Source: Clostridium prolinivorans (GTDB taxonomy: Bacteria; Bacillota; Clostridia; Clostridiales; Clostridiaceae). Taken from it: a stretch of 64,000 nt of DNA. This document shows positions 10,125-18,611 of this stretch, piece by piece (the stretch's first letter is position 1; each line of letters starts with the position of its first letter). The position numbers and the translations under genes were made by a program. The notes under the pieces were generated by a model, which was not told the DNA's origin, did no database searches, and saw nothing but the letters and a program-made list of their open reading frames with translations. The DNA is taken from positions 124,001-188,000 of the forward strand of contig NZ_RJWG01000002.1 in the NCBI RefSeq assembly GCF_004011155.1, given 5' to 3'.

Positions 10125-10257
10125 ATATGATTATCCATCAAAAAGTATTTTCCATTAGAATTAATCACTATATGCTAAAGTAAATCAATAATGAACATAA
10201 CTAATCATTATATAGTGGAATTTTATTTACAGTTTATTGTGATTTAATCATAATATA
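10121..10257 (+). repeat. dispersed repeat R1, subfamily b, forward
   Basis: This copy runs from AATAATATGATTATCC to GATTTAATCATAATAT. The ends form an imperfect inverted repeat, and the last third (ATTTACAG.TTATTGTG) is shared with every R1 copy. The middle (TAAATCAATAATGAACATA) matches only the copy at 61761-61897. It occupies most of the gene-free stretch 10007-10490; the remainder is AT-rich promoter-type sequence before the DUF1836 gene, in which I see nothing else. Confidence 0.75.
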
Positions 10258-10490
10258 AGTATAGAATATATTTTTATTATTAAAAGAGAGTATTATTTTA
10301 TTATAGTAATAAAGCTTTGAAACTTTGGTATCTATATATATTTATATTTATATTTTATAAAATTTAATAATGTATTTTATAACTTGTTATTATTATTTAA
10401 AATATATATAATTGTTTTATGTTTAATTTATTATAATATCAACTAATATAATAAATTTAATACAAATTATTATATTTTGGAGTGAGTACT

Positions 10491-11093
10491 TTGGAAAAAA
10501 TCGAAGAAACTTTATTTAATCTTATAGAAAAAATATGTACTACAGAAGAAATAAAACTTTCAGATATACCTTGTGTAGATCTTTATGTAGATCAAGTAAC
10601 TACTTTTTTTAATGATAAGCTTCAAAATTTAAAAAGAGACGATGAAGATAAAATATTAACAAAAACTATGATAAACAATTATGCTAAAGCAAAGCTTCTT
10701 CTACCTATAAAAGGTAAAAAATATTCGAAAGATCAAATTATTTTATTATCTTTAATTTATAATTTAAAACAAATACTTTCTATTAATGATATAGGTTTAA
10801 TTTTATCTCCTATTATAGAAAATTTTTCAAAAGATAAAGATGCTTCTTCAAATTTAGAAAAACTTTACTCTACATTTTTAGAATTAATAAAACCCCAATC
10901 AAATGAATTCAGCCATTGGCTGAAGGATAAAATCAAATTAGTAGGTGAAGGAGATTTTTATACAAAGGATAAAAATGATGATTATACAATACTTATACTT
11001 ATTGTATTAATTCTTATAAATTCTGCTAATCTTCATAAAAGAATGGCAGAAAAAATTATAGATGAGTTTTTTAAAAATAAATCACAAAAATAA
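10491..11093 (+). CDS. DUF1836 domain protein
   Basis: A 200-residue soluble protein carrying the DUF1836 signature: LTKTMINNYAKAKLLLPI followed by KGKKYSKDQIILL (residues about 60-90). This resembles the start of a MerR-like winged helix, so DNA binding is possible but unproven. The start is taken as TTG at 10491, 8 bp after GGAG; an in-frame GTG at 10482 overlaps this ribosome binding site. It has its own long upstream region containing an R1 repeat and ends at a long bidirectional terminator. Function unknown. Confidence 0.75.
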   Translation: MEKIEETLFNLIEKICTTEEIKLSDIPCVDLYVDQVTTFFNDKLQNLKRDDEDKILTKTMINNYAKAKLLLPIKGKKYSKDQIILLSLIYNLKQILSINDIGLILSPIIENFSKDKDASSNLEKLYSTFLELIKPQSNEFSHWLKDKIKLVGEGDFYTKDKNDDYTILILIVLILINSANLHKRMAEKIIDEFFKNKSQK

Positions 11094-11106
11094 TATTTTA
11101 AATATT

Positions 11107-11167
11107 CAAAAATAAATATGCACTATAAGTAACTTAAAATGGTACTTATAGTGCATATTTATTTTTG
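11107..11167. terminator. bidirectional terminator, DUF1836 gene and plsC
   Basis: A perfect 24-bp inverted repeat (11107-11130 with 11144-11167), A-rich outside on one side and T-rich on the other. The right arm overlaps the last codons of plsC. Confidence 0.92.
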
Positions 11168-11887
11168 TTCATTTAGACTTTTTAAATTTTTTTCTATTAT
11201 GCCTTTTACAGTATCTGACAATTTGTTTTGTTCTTCTTTTGATAATTCTTTTGTGTATATAGGTTTTGATATAATAATATCTACATTGGCCGCTTTAATT
11301 TTTTTGCCTTCTTGTGCTTCAAAAATTTTATAAGTACCATTTATAGTAATTGGTACTATAGGCGCACCAGATTTCGTAGCTAATTTCATAGCACCTTTTT
11401 TAAATTCTAAAAGTTTTTCTCCTTTACTTCTAGTACCTTCTGGATAAATAACCATTGAATATCCTTTTTTTAAATTTTCAATGCCATCTAATATAGCCCT
11501 TACTGAATCTCTAGAATTTTCCCTGTCCATAAAAACACAATGTATCTGCTTCATCCAGTAATTTACTCCTGGAAGCTTTTCAAGTTCTTTTTTAGCTATA
11601 AATCCCATTGGCTTATCTATGTATCCAAGCATTGCTAATATATCAAAATCACTTTGATGATTAGATACAAATACACAAGCTTCTTGTGGTATATTTTCAG
11701 CACCAACTACATTTACTTTAGAATGAGATTTTTCTACTAAACCTTTTGCCAAGTTTTTTACTTCTTTATAAGAATATAAATCTATTTCTTGCTCTGTCAT
11801 ATTTTTCTTTAATATTTCAAACTTAAATCTTTTTATATATGTTTTAATTATAAAATATATTCCATAAAAAATCCATAAATATGGCAT
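11159..11887 (-). CDS. plsC: 1-acyl-sn-glycerol-3-phosphate acyltransferase
   Basis: A 242-residue membrane-associated acyltransferase that makes phosphatidic acid from lysophosphatidic acid and an acyl donor. The catalytic H-x4-D motif is NHQSDFD (near 76-82). The glycerol-phosphate binding motif is YPEGTRSKGEKLLEFKKGA near 148-166. A hydrophobic N-terminal segment anchors it. ATG at 11887 follows AGGGGGAAAG. It faces the DUF1836 gene and shares its terminator; it is transcribed divergently from the ComEC-like gene. Confidence 0.92.
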   Translation of the reverse strand: MPYLWIFYGIYFIIKTYIKRFKFEILKKNMTEQEIDLYSYKEVKNLAKGLVEKSHSKVNVVGAENIPQEACVFVSNHQSDFDILAMLGYIDKPMGFIAKKELEKLPGVNYWMKQIHCVFMDRENSRDSVRAILDGIENLKKGYSMVIYPEGTRSKGEKLLEFKKGAMKLATKSGAPIVPITINGTYKIFEAQEGKKIKAANVDIIISKPIYTKELSKEEQNKLSDTVKGIIEKNLKSLNEQK

Positions 11888-12000
11888 GTTCTTTCCCCCT
11901 AATAAATTAATACATTTATTATACTAATTTATATTATTTATTGCAAGACGACTTTATGTATGATAGTATAGATACACAAATTCATAAAGAGGTGTTATTG

Positions 12001-12861
12001 GTGAAGGTAAAAAACACTTTGCTTAAAATTACAACAATATTTATTTTTACTATATTAATTTTTACAAGTTGTACTTTACAAGAAGTTTCAAATTATAGTA
12101 CAGATATAAAATTAAAAAATAATTTACTTGTACATTATATAGATGTAGGTCAAGGTGACAGTATATTAATACAAGTAAATAACAAAAATATGTTAATAGA
12201 TGCAGGAAATAAGGATGATGGTGAAAAAATAGTATCTTATTTGAAAAATCAAAAGGTAAAAAAGCTTGATTATGTTGTAGCTACTCATCCTCATGAAGAC
12301 CACATAGGTGGAATGAGTGAAGTAATTAAAAATTTTGTTATTGATGACTTTTATGCTCCAAAAAAAATTACTACAACAAAAACTTTTGAAAATATGATAA
12401 AAGCTTTAAACGGCAAAAAAATAAAAACTGCTTTTAAAGGAGTAGAACTTGATTTAGGAGAAGATGTGCAATGTCAAATGATAGCTCCAAATAATAAAAA
12501 TTATAAAGAAATTAATAATTATTCAGCTGTAATAAAGTTAACTTATAAAAATACTAAATTTCTTTTTATGGGTGATGCAGAAAAACTAAGCGAAGAAGAA
12601 ATAATAAATAATAATATAGATATTTCTTCTGACGTTTTAAAACTTGGTCATCATGGAAGTTCCTCTTCATCTTCTTCTAAGTTTTTAGATAAAGTTTCTC
12701 CTAAAATTGCAGTAATAAGTTGTGGTAAAAATAATGATTATGGTCATCCTCATAAAGAAACTATTTCTAACTTAAATAAAAGAAATATTACTATATATAG
12801 AACTGATCTAAACGGCACAATTGTGCTATCTAGTGATGGAAAAAATATAATAAAAAAATAA
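12001..12861 (+). CDS. ComEC-like MBL-fold lipoprotein
   Basis: A 286-residue metallo-beta-lactamase-fold protein matching the C-terminal domain of ComEC but without its membrane channel. Metal motifs: VATHPHEDHIGG, the aspartate in FMGDAEK, and KLGHHGSSSSSS. The N-terminus (VKNTLLKITTIFIFTILIF then TSC) is a lipoprotein signal peptide with the lipidated Cys in TSC, so the enzyme should sit on the outer face of the membrane. Start: GTG at 12001, 6 bp after AAGAGGTG; upstream in-frame codons lack a ribosome binding site. Secreted relatives are thought to be nucleases or phosphodiesterases; the substrate cannot be read from the sequence. Confidence 0.85.
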   Translation: MKVKNTLLKITTIFIFTILIFTSCTLQEVSNYSTDIKLKNNLLVHYIDVGQGDSILIQVNNKNMLIDAGNKDDGEKIVSYLKNQKVKKLDYVVATHPHEDHIGGMSEVIKNFVIDDFYAPKKITTTKTFENMIKALNGKKIKTAFKGVELDLGEDVQCQMIAPNNKNYKEINNYSAVIKLTYKNTKFLFMGDAEKLSEEEIINNNIDISSDVLKLGHHGSSSSSSSKFLDKVSPKIAVISCGKNNDYGHPHKETISNLNKRNITIYRTDLNGTIVLSSDGKNIIKK

Positions 12862-12902
12862 ATTAATTATTTATATTTTATTTATAGTAAAAATTATAAA
12901 AC

Positions 12903-13037
12903 ATAGATATCCAACTTAAAGATTTAACATTAGTATGATGAAATAATAATTTAACTAGTAAATATATTTTTATCTAAGCAAAGAAATTTATTATTTTACA
13001 AAACTTATTACGTTAAGCTTTAAAGTTGGATATCTAT
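12903..13037 (+). repeat. dispersed element R2, complete copy with terminal inverted repeats
   Basis: The ends ATAGATATCCAACTTAAAG (12903-12921) and the complement at 13018-13037 form a 19-20 bp inverted repeat. Inside lie AAATAATAATTT and AAATTTATTATTTTA, an inner palindrome. It fills the gap between the ComEC-like gene and the beta-lactamase-fold gene. No reading frame. It matches the element at 43738-43870. Confidence 0.7.
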
Positions 13038-13143
13038 AATTTCAATACATTTATTTTAATTATAATTTATTTTTATTGGTATATAATAAATAATCACGTT
13101 TACAAAAATCATTTACAAATCTATTTTAATTATAAATAATAAT

Positions 13144-13923
13144 TTATTTCCAGCTTTTATCTATTATATCCCACATCATTTTCCCTAATCTTGATATAGT
13201 AACAATTCCATATACATTATTGGGAAGAGTTTTTGCCATAACTACAAATATAAAATCTCCTTTTTTTGTATTTAAAATTGCTGCATCATTTTCAACTCCA
13301 TGTAAACTACCTGTTTTATTACCTATACATTTCCATTCTTTTTCAGGAATATAAAAAGGAATTTTTCTTCTATCTTGGCTTTTACGCAAAGAATTTAAAA
13401 TAATGCTACTATATTCTTCATTTAAATACTTACCTTGATAAATTAATTTTAAAGAATTGGCTAAATCTAAACTTGTTGTTAAATTTTCTAACCCTTTTTC
13501 ATGAGATTTAAAATCCATCATTTTTCTTTTCAATACAGTATCTTTTAATCCCATTTCTTTTATAACTTCATTTATACTTTCCATTCCTATTATATCTATA
13601 ATCTTATTTGCAGCAGTATTATCATTTTGTATAAGCATAGCATTTAACAGCTCAATTATTTTATATTCTTTTTCATCAAATTCATGAATAATTCCATCTC
13701 CAGAAACCATATCTTCTTTTTTTATTAAAACATTTTCATAAAGATCAATAAAATTATCCTGAACTTTTTTTAATAAAGCAATAGCAATATGAATTTTTAT
13801 ACAATCTGCTGAAGGCATTTTTATTCTTTCATTAAAACTATAAGTATAAGAACTATTAATATCTTCAAAATAAAAACTATATTCTCCTATTCTTTGATCT
13901 AAATATCTCTTTAATTCTTTCAT
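13144..13923 (-). CDS. class A beta-lactamase-fold protein lacking the catalytic serine
   Basis: A 259-residue cytoplasmic-looking protein (no signal peptide) of the serine hydrolase/class A beta-lactamase fold. The active-site S-x-x-K motif reads D40-C-I-K43 in MPSADCIKIHIAI, so the nucleophile is Asp, and the SDN motif reads N100-D-N in IQNDNTAAN. K203-T-G-S is intact. The frame is open and the protein full length, so it is not an ordinary broken gene. It may bind a peptidoglycan or beta-lactam-like ligand without hydrolysis. It is on the same strand as pfkA, with a terminator between them. Confidence 0.8.
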   Translation of the reverse strand: MKELKRYLDQRIGEYSFYFEDINSSYTYSFNERIKMPSADCIKIHIAIALLKKVQDNFIDLYENVLIKKEDMVSGDGIIHEFDEKEYKIIELLNAMLIQNDNTAANKIIDIIGMESINEVIKEMGLKDTVLKRKMMDFKSHEKGLENLTTSLDLANSLKLIYQGKYLNEEYSSIILNSLRKSQDRRKIPFYIPEKEWKCIGNKTGSLHGVENDAAILNTKKGDFIFVVMAKTLPNNVYGIVTISRLGKMMWDIIDKSWK

Positions 13924-13984
13924 ATCATTCTTCTCCTACTAGTTCCCTGAATATTAATTATATTATAAAAATATCAAGCAAATA

Positions 13985-14005
13985 GGCATGCAGATTATGC
14001 ACGCC
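13985..14005 (-). terminator. terminator of pfkA
   Basis: An 8-bp stem GGCGTGCA/TGCATGCC (one G-T pair) on the minus strand, followed by a T-rich stretch, just after the pfkA stop codon. Confidence 0.65.
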
Positions 14006-14012
14006 CAAATTT

Positions 14013-15110
14013 TTAATTGCCAAATGATATTCCAATACTTTTTGCAACTCTTACAAGCTCTCCATCAGGATCAACATTTTTAGTTTTTCCTATAACATTT
14101 TCTAGAGAATCATAAGATAACTTATTACCTTTTAAGCAAACCATATTGCCAAACTTTCCTTCATTTATTAAATCAACAGCTGCTACTCCATATTTAGTTG
14201 AAAGTACTCTATCGTAAGTTGAAGTGTTTCCTCCTCTTTGAACATGACCTAATACTGTACTTCTTATTTCATGATCTTTTATTATTTTTTCTAAATCTTC
14301 AGCAAGTTTATTAGCTATTCCACCTAATCTAATTGGATCTGGACTATCTTCAACTATTTTATTTACTACAACATCTCCATCCTTAGGTTTAGCACCTTCA
14401 GCAACAACTATAATGCTAAATACTTTCCCTTCTTTTTTCCTATCATAAATTTTTTCTACTACTTTATTTATGTCATAAGGAATTTCAGGTATTAATATAA
14501 CATCTGCAGAACCAGCTATACCTGACTCAAGTGCAATCCATCCTGCATTTCTACCCATAACTTCAAGTATCATTATTCTGTGATGAGATTCAGCTGTAGT
14601 ATGAAGTCTATCTAATGCCTCTGTTGCAATTTCAACAGCAGTATTAAATCCAAAAGTTATGTCTGTAGAAGCTAAATCGTTATCTATAGTTTTAGGAACA
14701 CCTATAACCTTTACTCCTTTTCTAGCAAAATCTCTTGCACTTGTTAATGTTCCATCTCCGCCAATAACTACTAATACATCTACTCCCGCTTTTTTTAAAT
14801 TTTCTACAGCTACATCAGATACATCTTTTTTTACCATTTTACCATTTTCTTCTACAAGATAATCGAAAAGGTTATCTTTATTAGAACTATATAATATAGT
14901 ACCTCCTCTATGAAGTATACCAGAAACGCTTTCAAGATCTAATTTAACATAGTCATTATTATATAGACCTCTATAACCAAATTTATAACCTATAACTTCA
15001 TAACCATACTTTAAAATTGCAGTTCTAGTAGCAGCTCTTATTACCGCATTCAATCCAGGACAGTCTCCACCACCTGTTAATAGTGCAATTCTTTTTATTT
15101 TTTCTGCCAT
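14013..15110 (-). CDS. pfkA: 6-phosphofructokinase
   Basis: A 365-residue glycolytic enzyme that phosphorylates fructose 6-phosphate. GGGDCPGLN is at 13-21, GGDGT at 117-121 and PKTIDND at 139-145; LEVMGRNAGW follows. Gly in GGDGT favours ATP as donor, because pyrophosphate enzymes have Asp there. Lys in PKTIDND is shared with the PPi-type and group III enzymes, so this is probably an ATP-using group III form. It is longer than the E. coli type (about 320). ATG at 15110 after TTGGAGGGA. Confidence 0.92.
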   Translation of the reverse strand: MAEKIKRIALLTGGGDCPGLNAVIRAATRTAILKYGYEVIGYKFGYRGLYNNDYVKLDLESVSGILHRGGTILYSSNKDNLFDYLVEENGKMVKKDVSDVAVENLKKAGVDVLVVIGGDGTLTSARDFARKGVKVIGVPKTIDNDLASTDITFGFNTAVEIATEALDRLHTTAESHHRIMILEVMGRNAGWIALESGIAGSADVILIPEIPYDINKVVEKIYDRKKEGKVFSIIVVAEGAKPKDGDVVVNKIVEDSPDPIRLGGIANKLAEDLEKIIKDHEIRSTVLGHVQRGGNTSTYDRVLSTKYGVAAVDLINEGKFGNMVCLKGNKLSYDSLENVIGKTKNVDPDGELVRVAKSIGISFGN

Positions 15111-15424
15111 TTACATATCCCTCCAAAACGTTTTTAGTTCAATTAAACACCTTAAAATATTAATTTTAAATATTTTTTGTTTTTTCTAAATTTACATACT
15201 ATTATTTAATATACTAACTTTTTTTATCTTACTTTGTCAAGTTTTATCATAACGTTTTATATATATTTTATATATATTATAATACATAAATTTAGAATTT
15301 AAAAATGAATATTCTTTGAACATATTATTTTATTATCTGAATTAAAAAACAATATACTTAAAATATAAAATTAAAAATATATTAAAACTTTTTTACTTAA
15401 ATTTATTATTTATATGCATTAATA
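15111..15424. other. gene-free stretch upstream of pfkA
   Basis: It holds the pfkA promoter at 15211-15240 and otherwise very AT-rich sequence rich in TATATA runs. I see no reading frame with a ribosome binding site and none of the R1/R2 repeats. Confidence 0.5.
15211..15240 (-). promoter_or_regulatory. candidate pfkA promoter
   Basis: On the minus strand, TTGACA (15240-15235) is followed 18 bp later by TAGTAT (15216-15211), about 100 bp before the pfkA start. Confidence 0.55.
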
Positions 15425-15898
15425 TTAACATTTTTGTTTATCTTTTGGAGGAGTAATACAATAATTTACAACAATTGAAACAATTATTCCTACAAAAGTA
15501 TCTAAGAGCCTGTTAATACTATAAAAAAGAGGATTACTTTCTTTTAAGTTAATCATTATAGCGCAAAAAACAATACAACCTATTGAAGAAGCTTCTTTTA
15601 TATTAAACAAATTACATAAATATATAACACAAACAATCCCTATCCCTATAAATAAAATATTACCAGGCATTATACTTGAAAAAATAAACCCTACAAAAGC
15701 ACCTATAGAAGTCCCAACCATTCTGTTTTTACCAGCCTTTAAAGAGCCTTCTACTGATCCTTGCATAGAAATCACAGAAGCTATAGCAGCATAAAAAGGA
15801 TATTCCATATTTAATATTTCAGATATCAAAATTGATATACATACTGCTATAGCTGTTTTTATATTTCTCATGCCAATTTTTTTAAATTTAATATTCAA
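15425..15898 (-). CDS. short FUSC/aromatic acid exporter-family membrane protein
   Basis: A protein of about 157 residues matching the N-terminal membrane half of the aromatic-acid exporter (FUSC) family: GMRNIKTAIAVCISILISE, then a segment with SMQGSVEGSLKAGKNRMVGT typical of the family. Four to five hydrophobic helices. Full-length relatives have a further C-terminal cytoplasmic domain, which is absent here. The start is uncertain: TTG at 15898 after GAAGTGAT fits best, while the frame stays open to 15982 where it would overlap the manA stop. It ends in TPPKDKQKC. Confidence 0.7.
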   Translation of the reverse strand: MNIKFKKIGMRNIKTAIAVCISILISEILNMEYPFYAAIASVISMQGSVEGSLKAGKNRMVGTSIGAFVGFIFSSIMPGNILFIGIGIVCVIYLCNLFNIKEASSIGCIVFCAIMINLKESNPLFYSINRLLDTFVGIIVSIVVNYCITPPKDKQKC

Positions 15899-15975
15899 AT
15901 GTATCACTTCGCCTATTTTATTTTTATGTATAAACAAAAATTTAAAATTTTTAATATAAAATAAATTTATATAGT

Positions 15976-16953
15976 TTAACACATAACATTATTTATTATT
16001 TCCTTTTGAGCTTTGTAAACATTAGGAACATAACTTTTTAAAAGTTTAATATTACCTTTTATTTCATAACTTCCTAAAGCTGCAGGTATCATTAAGCTAT
16101 CTCCTTTTTTTATTTTTTCACTTCCATCTTTATATATAATTTCTCCTTCTCCATCTACAACAGTAAATATGTAAAATCTTTCTATATCGCTACATTCTTT
16201 TAAACTTTTATTTATATCATAAAGTTCAAGAGCAAAATTTTCGCAAAGACAATAATAAGTTTTACTATACCCATCTCCTTCAAGCTTTAATCCTCTGCTT
16301 TTTTCTCCTCTCAAATTTAGATCAACTACATCTAAAGCTTTATCAATATGTAACTCTCTTCCTCTATTATAATCATAAACTCTATAAGTTGTATCGCTAT
16401 TTTGCTGTATTTCTGCAATAATTACCCCTTCTCCAATAGCATGAATTAATCCACTTTTTACAAAGTAAACATCTCCCTTATTAACATATACTTTATTCAT
16501 AAGGTTATCAAAATTGCCTGATTCTATAGCTTTTTTAAATTCTTCCTTTGTACAATCTTTTGTTCCAACAACTAAATTAGCTCCTTCAAAAGCATCAACA
16601 ACATACCATACCTCTGTTTTACCCATTTCCCCCTCTACTTCTTTAGCATATTTGTCATTAGGGTGAACTTGAACTGAAAGCTTATCTTTAGCATTAATTA
16701 ATTTTACTAAAAGTGGAAACCAATCTTTTGGTATTTGTGTACCTAAAAGTTCATCACCTTTTAATTTTATAAGTTCATCTAATTTTATTCCCTTAAATTT
16801 ACCATTTGATACAACGCTTGTACCATGTGGATGACAGGCAACATCCCAACTTTCTCCAATATTACCTTCTGGAAGATTATCTCTAAAATTTTCTAAATCT
16901 CTTCCTCCCCAAATTTTTTCAAAATATATGTTTTCAAATTTTAATGGATACAT
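15976..16953 (-). CDS. manA: mannose-6-phosphate isomerase, class I
   Basis: A 325-residue zinc enzyme interconverting mannose 6-phosphate and fructose 6-phosphate. KIWGGRDL opens the cupin core; the metal-site motif is VQVHPNDKYA with a Glu in GKTEVWYV and a His in SGLIHAIGEG. This short form is the usual Firmicutes type. ATG at 16953 follows GGGAGGGC. The FUSC gene lies immediately downstream and may be co-transcribed. It links fructose 6-phosphate with mannose-containing envelope sugars. Confidence 0.92.
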   Translation of the reverse strand: MYPLKFENIYFEKIWGGRDLENFRDNLPEGNIGESWDVACHPHGTSVVSNGKFKGIKLDELIKLKGDELLGTQIPKDWFPLLVKLINAKDKLSVQVHPNDKYAKEVEGEMGKTEVWYVVDAFEGANLVVGTKDCTKEEFKKAIESGNFDNLMNKVYVNKGDVYFVKSGLIHAIGEGVIIAEIQQNSDTTYRVYDYNRGRELHIDKALDVVDLNLRGEKSRGLKLEGDGYSKTYYCLCENFALELYDINKSLKECSDIERFYIFTVVDGEGEIIYKDGSEKIKKGDSLMIPAALGSYEIKGNIKLLKSYVPNVYKAQKEIINNVMC

Positions 16954-17231
16954 TTAAAAGCCCTCCCATGAAAATTTTAATAATCATAATAAAATAATTA
17001 TAATTTTATAACAATTTAATTTATAAATATTCTATCAAAACTTTAATAAAAAAACTATACGAATATTATAACATAATTATTATTTATAATTTTGTTATAA
17101 TTTTTTATTTAAATTTTAAATATATTTTTCAAATTTAATATTTATGCTAAAATAATAATGGCAATAATTAAATTATAAATATAAATTATAATAATAATTA
17201 AATAATACAAAAGTAAAAGGGAGTGTTTTAA

Positions 17232-18584
17232 ATTAAAGTAAGGTCTTTATTTAGCATTATAATATCTAAAATAATAATAAAATTATCTAAAATATTATTT
17301 AAAGGTGGAAGCAATTTCCCTGGTAAAATAGCACTTAAGATAGATAAAAATATTTTATCTGTAACTTCTAAAGGTTATGACGTTATACTTGTTACAGGAA
17401 CAAATGGTAAAACTACAACTACAAATTTTATATATAATATTTTAAAGCAAAATTATGAATTTGTAATAACTAATAATACAGGTGCCAACATGCTTACTGG
17501 TATAGTATCCTGTTTTATAGAACATTATAAATTTAAAAAAAATAATAATATTAAAAAATATGCAGTAATTGAAGTAGATGAAGCTAATGTGCCTTTAATT
17601 ACCGAATTTATAAAGCCTAAAATTATAACTGTTACTAATTTATTTAGAGATCAACTTGATAGGTATGGAGAAGTTTATACAACATTAAATAAAATTTTAT
17701 CAGGAATAGAAAAAACACCTCATTCTATATTAGTATTAAATGGTGATGAATCTCTTTTAGGTGATTTAAATCTTTCAAATAAAATTTTATATTATGGATT
17801 TAATTTTTCATCTGAATCTAAAAACAGCATAGACATAAATGCAGATTCAAAATTTTGCAAAAAGTGCAAAACTCCATATAGTTATGAATTTATTACTTAT
17901 AATCATTTAGGTAAATTCTTTTGCTCTAATTGCGGATATAAAAGACCTGAACTTGATTATTCTTTAAATAATATAATAAATCAAACTTCAAGTTCTTCTT
18001 TAGTTAATATAGATGGAAATGAATATCTAATTAATCAGCCTGGTACATATAATATTTATAACGCATTATGTGCTTATGCTGTATGTAAAACTTTAGGCAT
18101 AGATAATTCAATAATTTTTAATGTATTTAAAAGTACATCAAGTAGTTTTGGAAGACAGGAATCATTAAATATAAATGATAAAGAAGTTAAAATTATATTA
18201 GTAAAAAATCCTGCTGGCTTTAATGAAGCTATAAATACTGTTATTCTTGATAAAAAAAAGATAAGTGCTGCCTTTTTATTAAATGATAATTATGCTGATG
18301 GAAGAGATATATCTTGGATATGGGATGTAGACTTTGATAAACTTTCTTATATAGATTTAGATAAAGTATTAATATCCGGTACAAGATTATATGATATGGC
18401 AATAAGACTTAAAGTCTCTGGCATTTCAAAAGAAAATTTTGTTCTTTGCGAAACTTTTGAATCGCTTCTTGAAAATATAGAAAAATGTAATACCTCTACA
18501 ATATATGTTTTAGCAACTTATACTGCTATGATTAATTTTAGAAAATTTTTACATAAAAAAGGGTATATCAAAAAATTGTGGTAG
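17232..18584 (+). CDS. murT: lipid II isoglutaminyl synthase, MurT subunit (ATT start)
   Basis: A 450-residue Mur-ligase-family subunit that, with GatD, amidates the D-glutamate of lipid II. The ATP-binding loop TGTNGKTTTT follows NFPGKIALKI. A zinc ribbon is formed by CKKCKTPYSYEF and FFCSNCGY. The first ATG in frame (17490) would cut off about 86 residues including the P-loop. Upstream there is no ATG, GTG or TTG in frame before a TAA at 17229; the only start that fits is ATT at 17232, 8 bp after GGGAG. The resulting N-terminus (KVRSLFSIIISKIIIKLSK) matches MurT family N-termini. Operon with gatD, 27 bp apart. Confidence 0.9.
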   Translation: MKVRSLFSIIISKIIIKLSKILFKGGSNFPGKIALKIDKNILSVTSKGYDVILVTGTNGKTTTTNFIYNILKQNYEFVITNNTGANMLTGIVSCFIEHYKFKKNNNIKKYAVIEVDEANVPLITEFIKPKIITVTNLFRDQLDRYGEVYTTLNKILSGIEKTPHSILVLNGDESLLGDLNLSNKILYYGFNFSSESKNSIDINADSKFCKKCKTPYSYEFITYNHLGKFFCSNCGYKRPELDYSLNNIINQTSSSSLVNIDGNEYLINQPGTYNIYNALCAYAVCKTLGIDNSIIFNVFKSTSSSFGRQESLNINDKEVKIILVKNPAGFNEAINTVILDKKKISAAFLLNDNYADGRDISWIWDVDFDKLSYIDLDKVLISGTRLYDMAIRLKVSGISKENFVLCETFESLLENIEKCNTSTIYVLATYTAMINFRKFLHKKGYIKKLW

Positions 18585-18611
18585 ATTTTATTTTAAGTGA
18601 AGGTGAAAATT

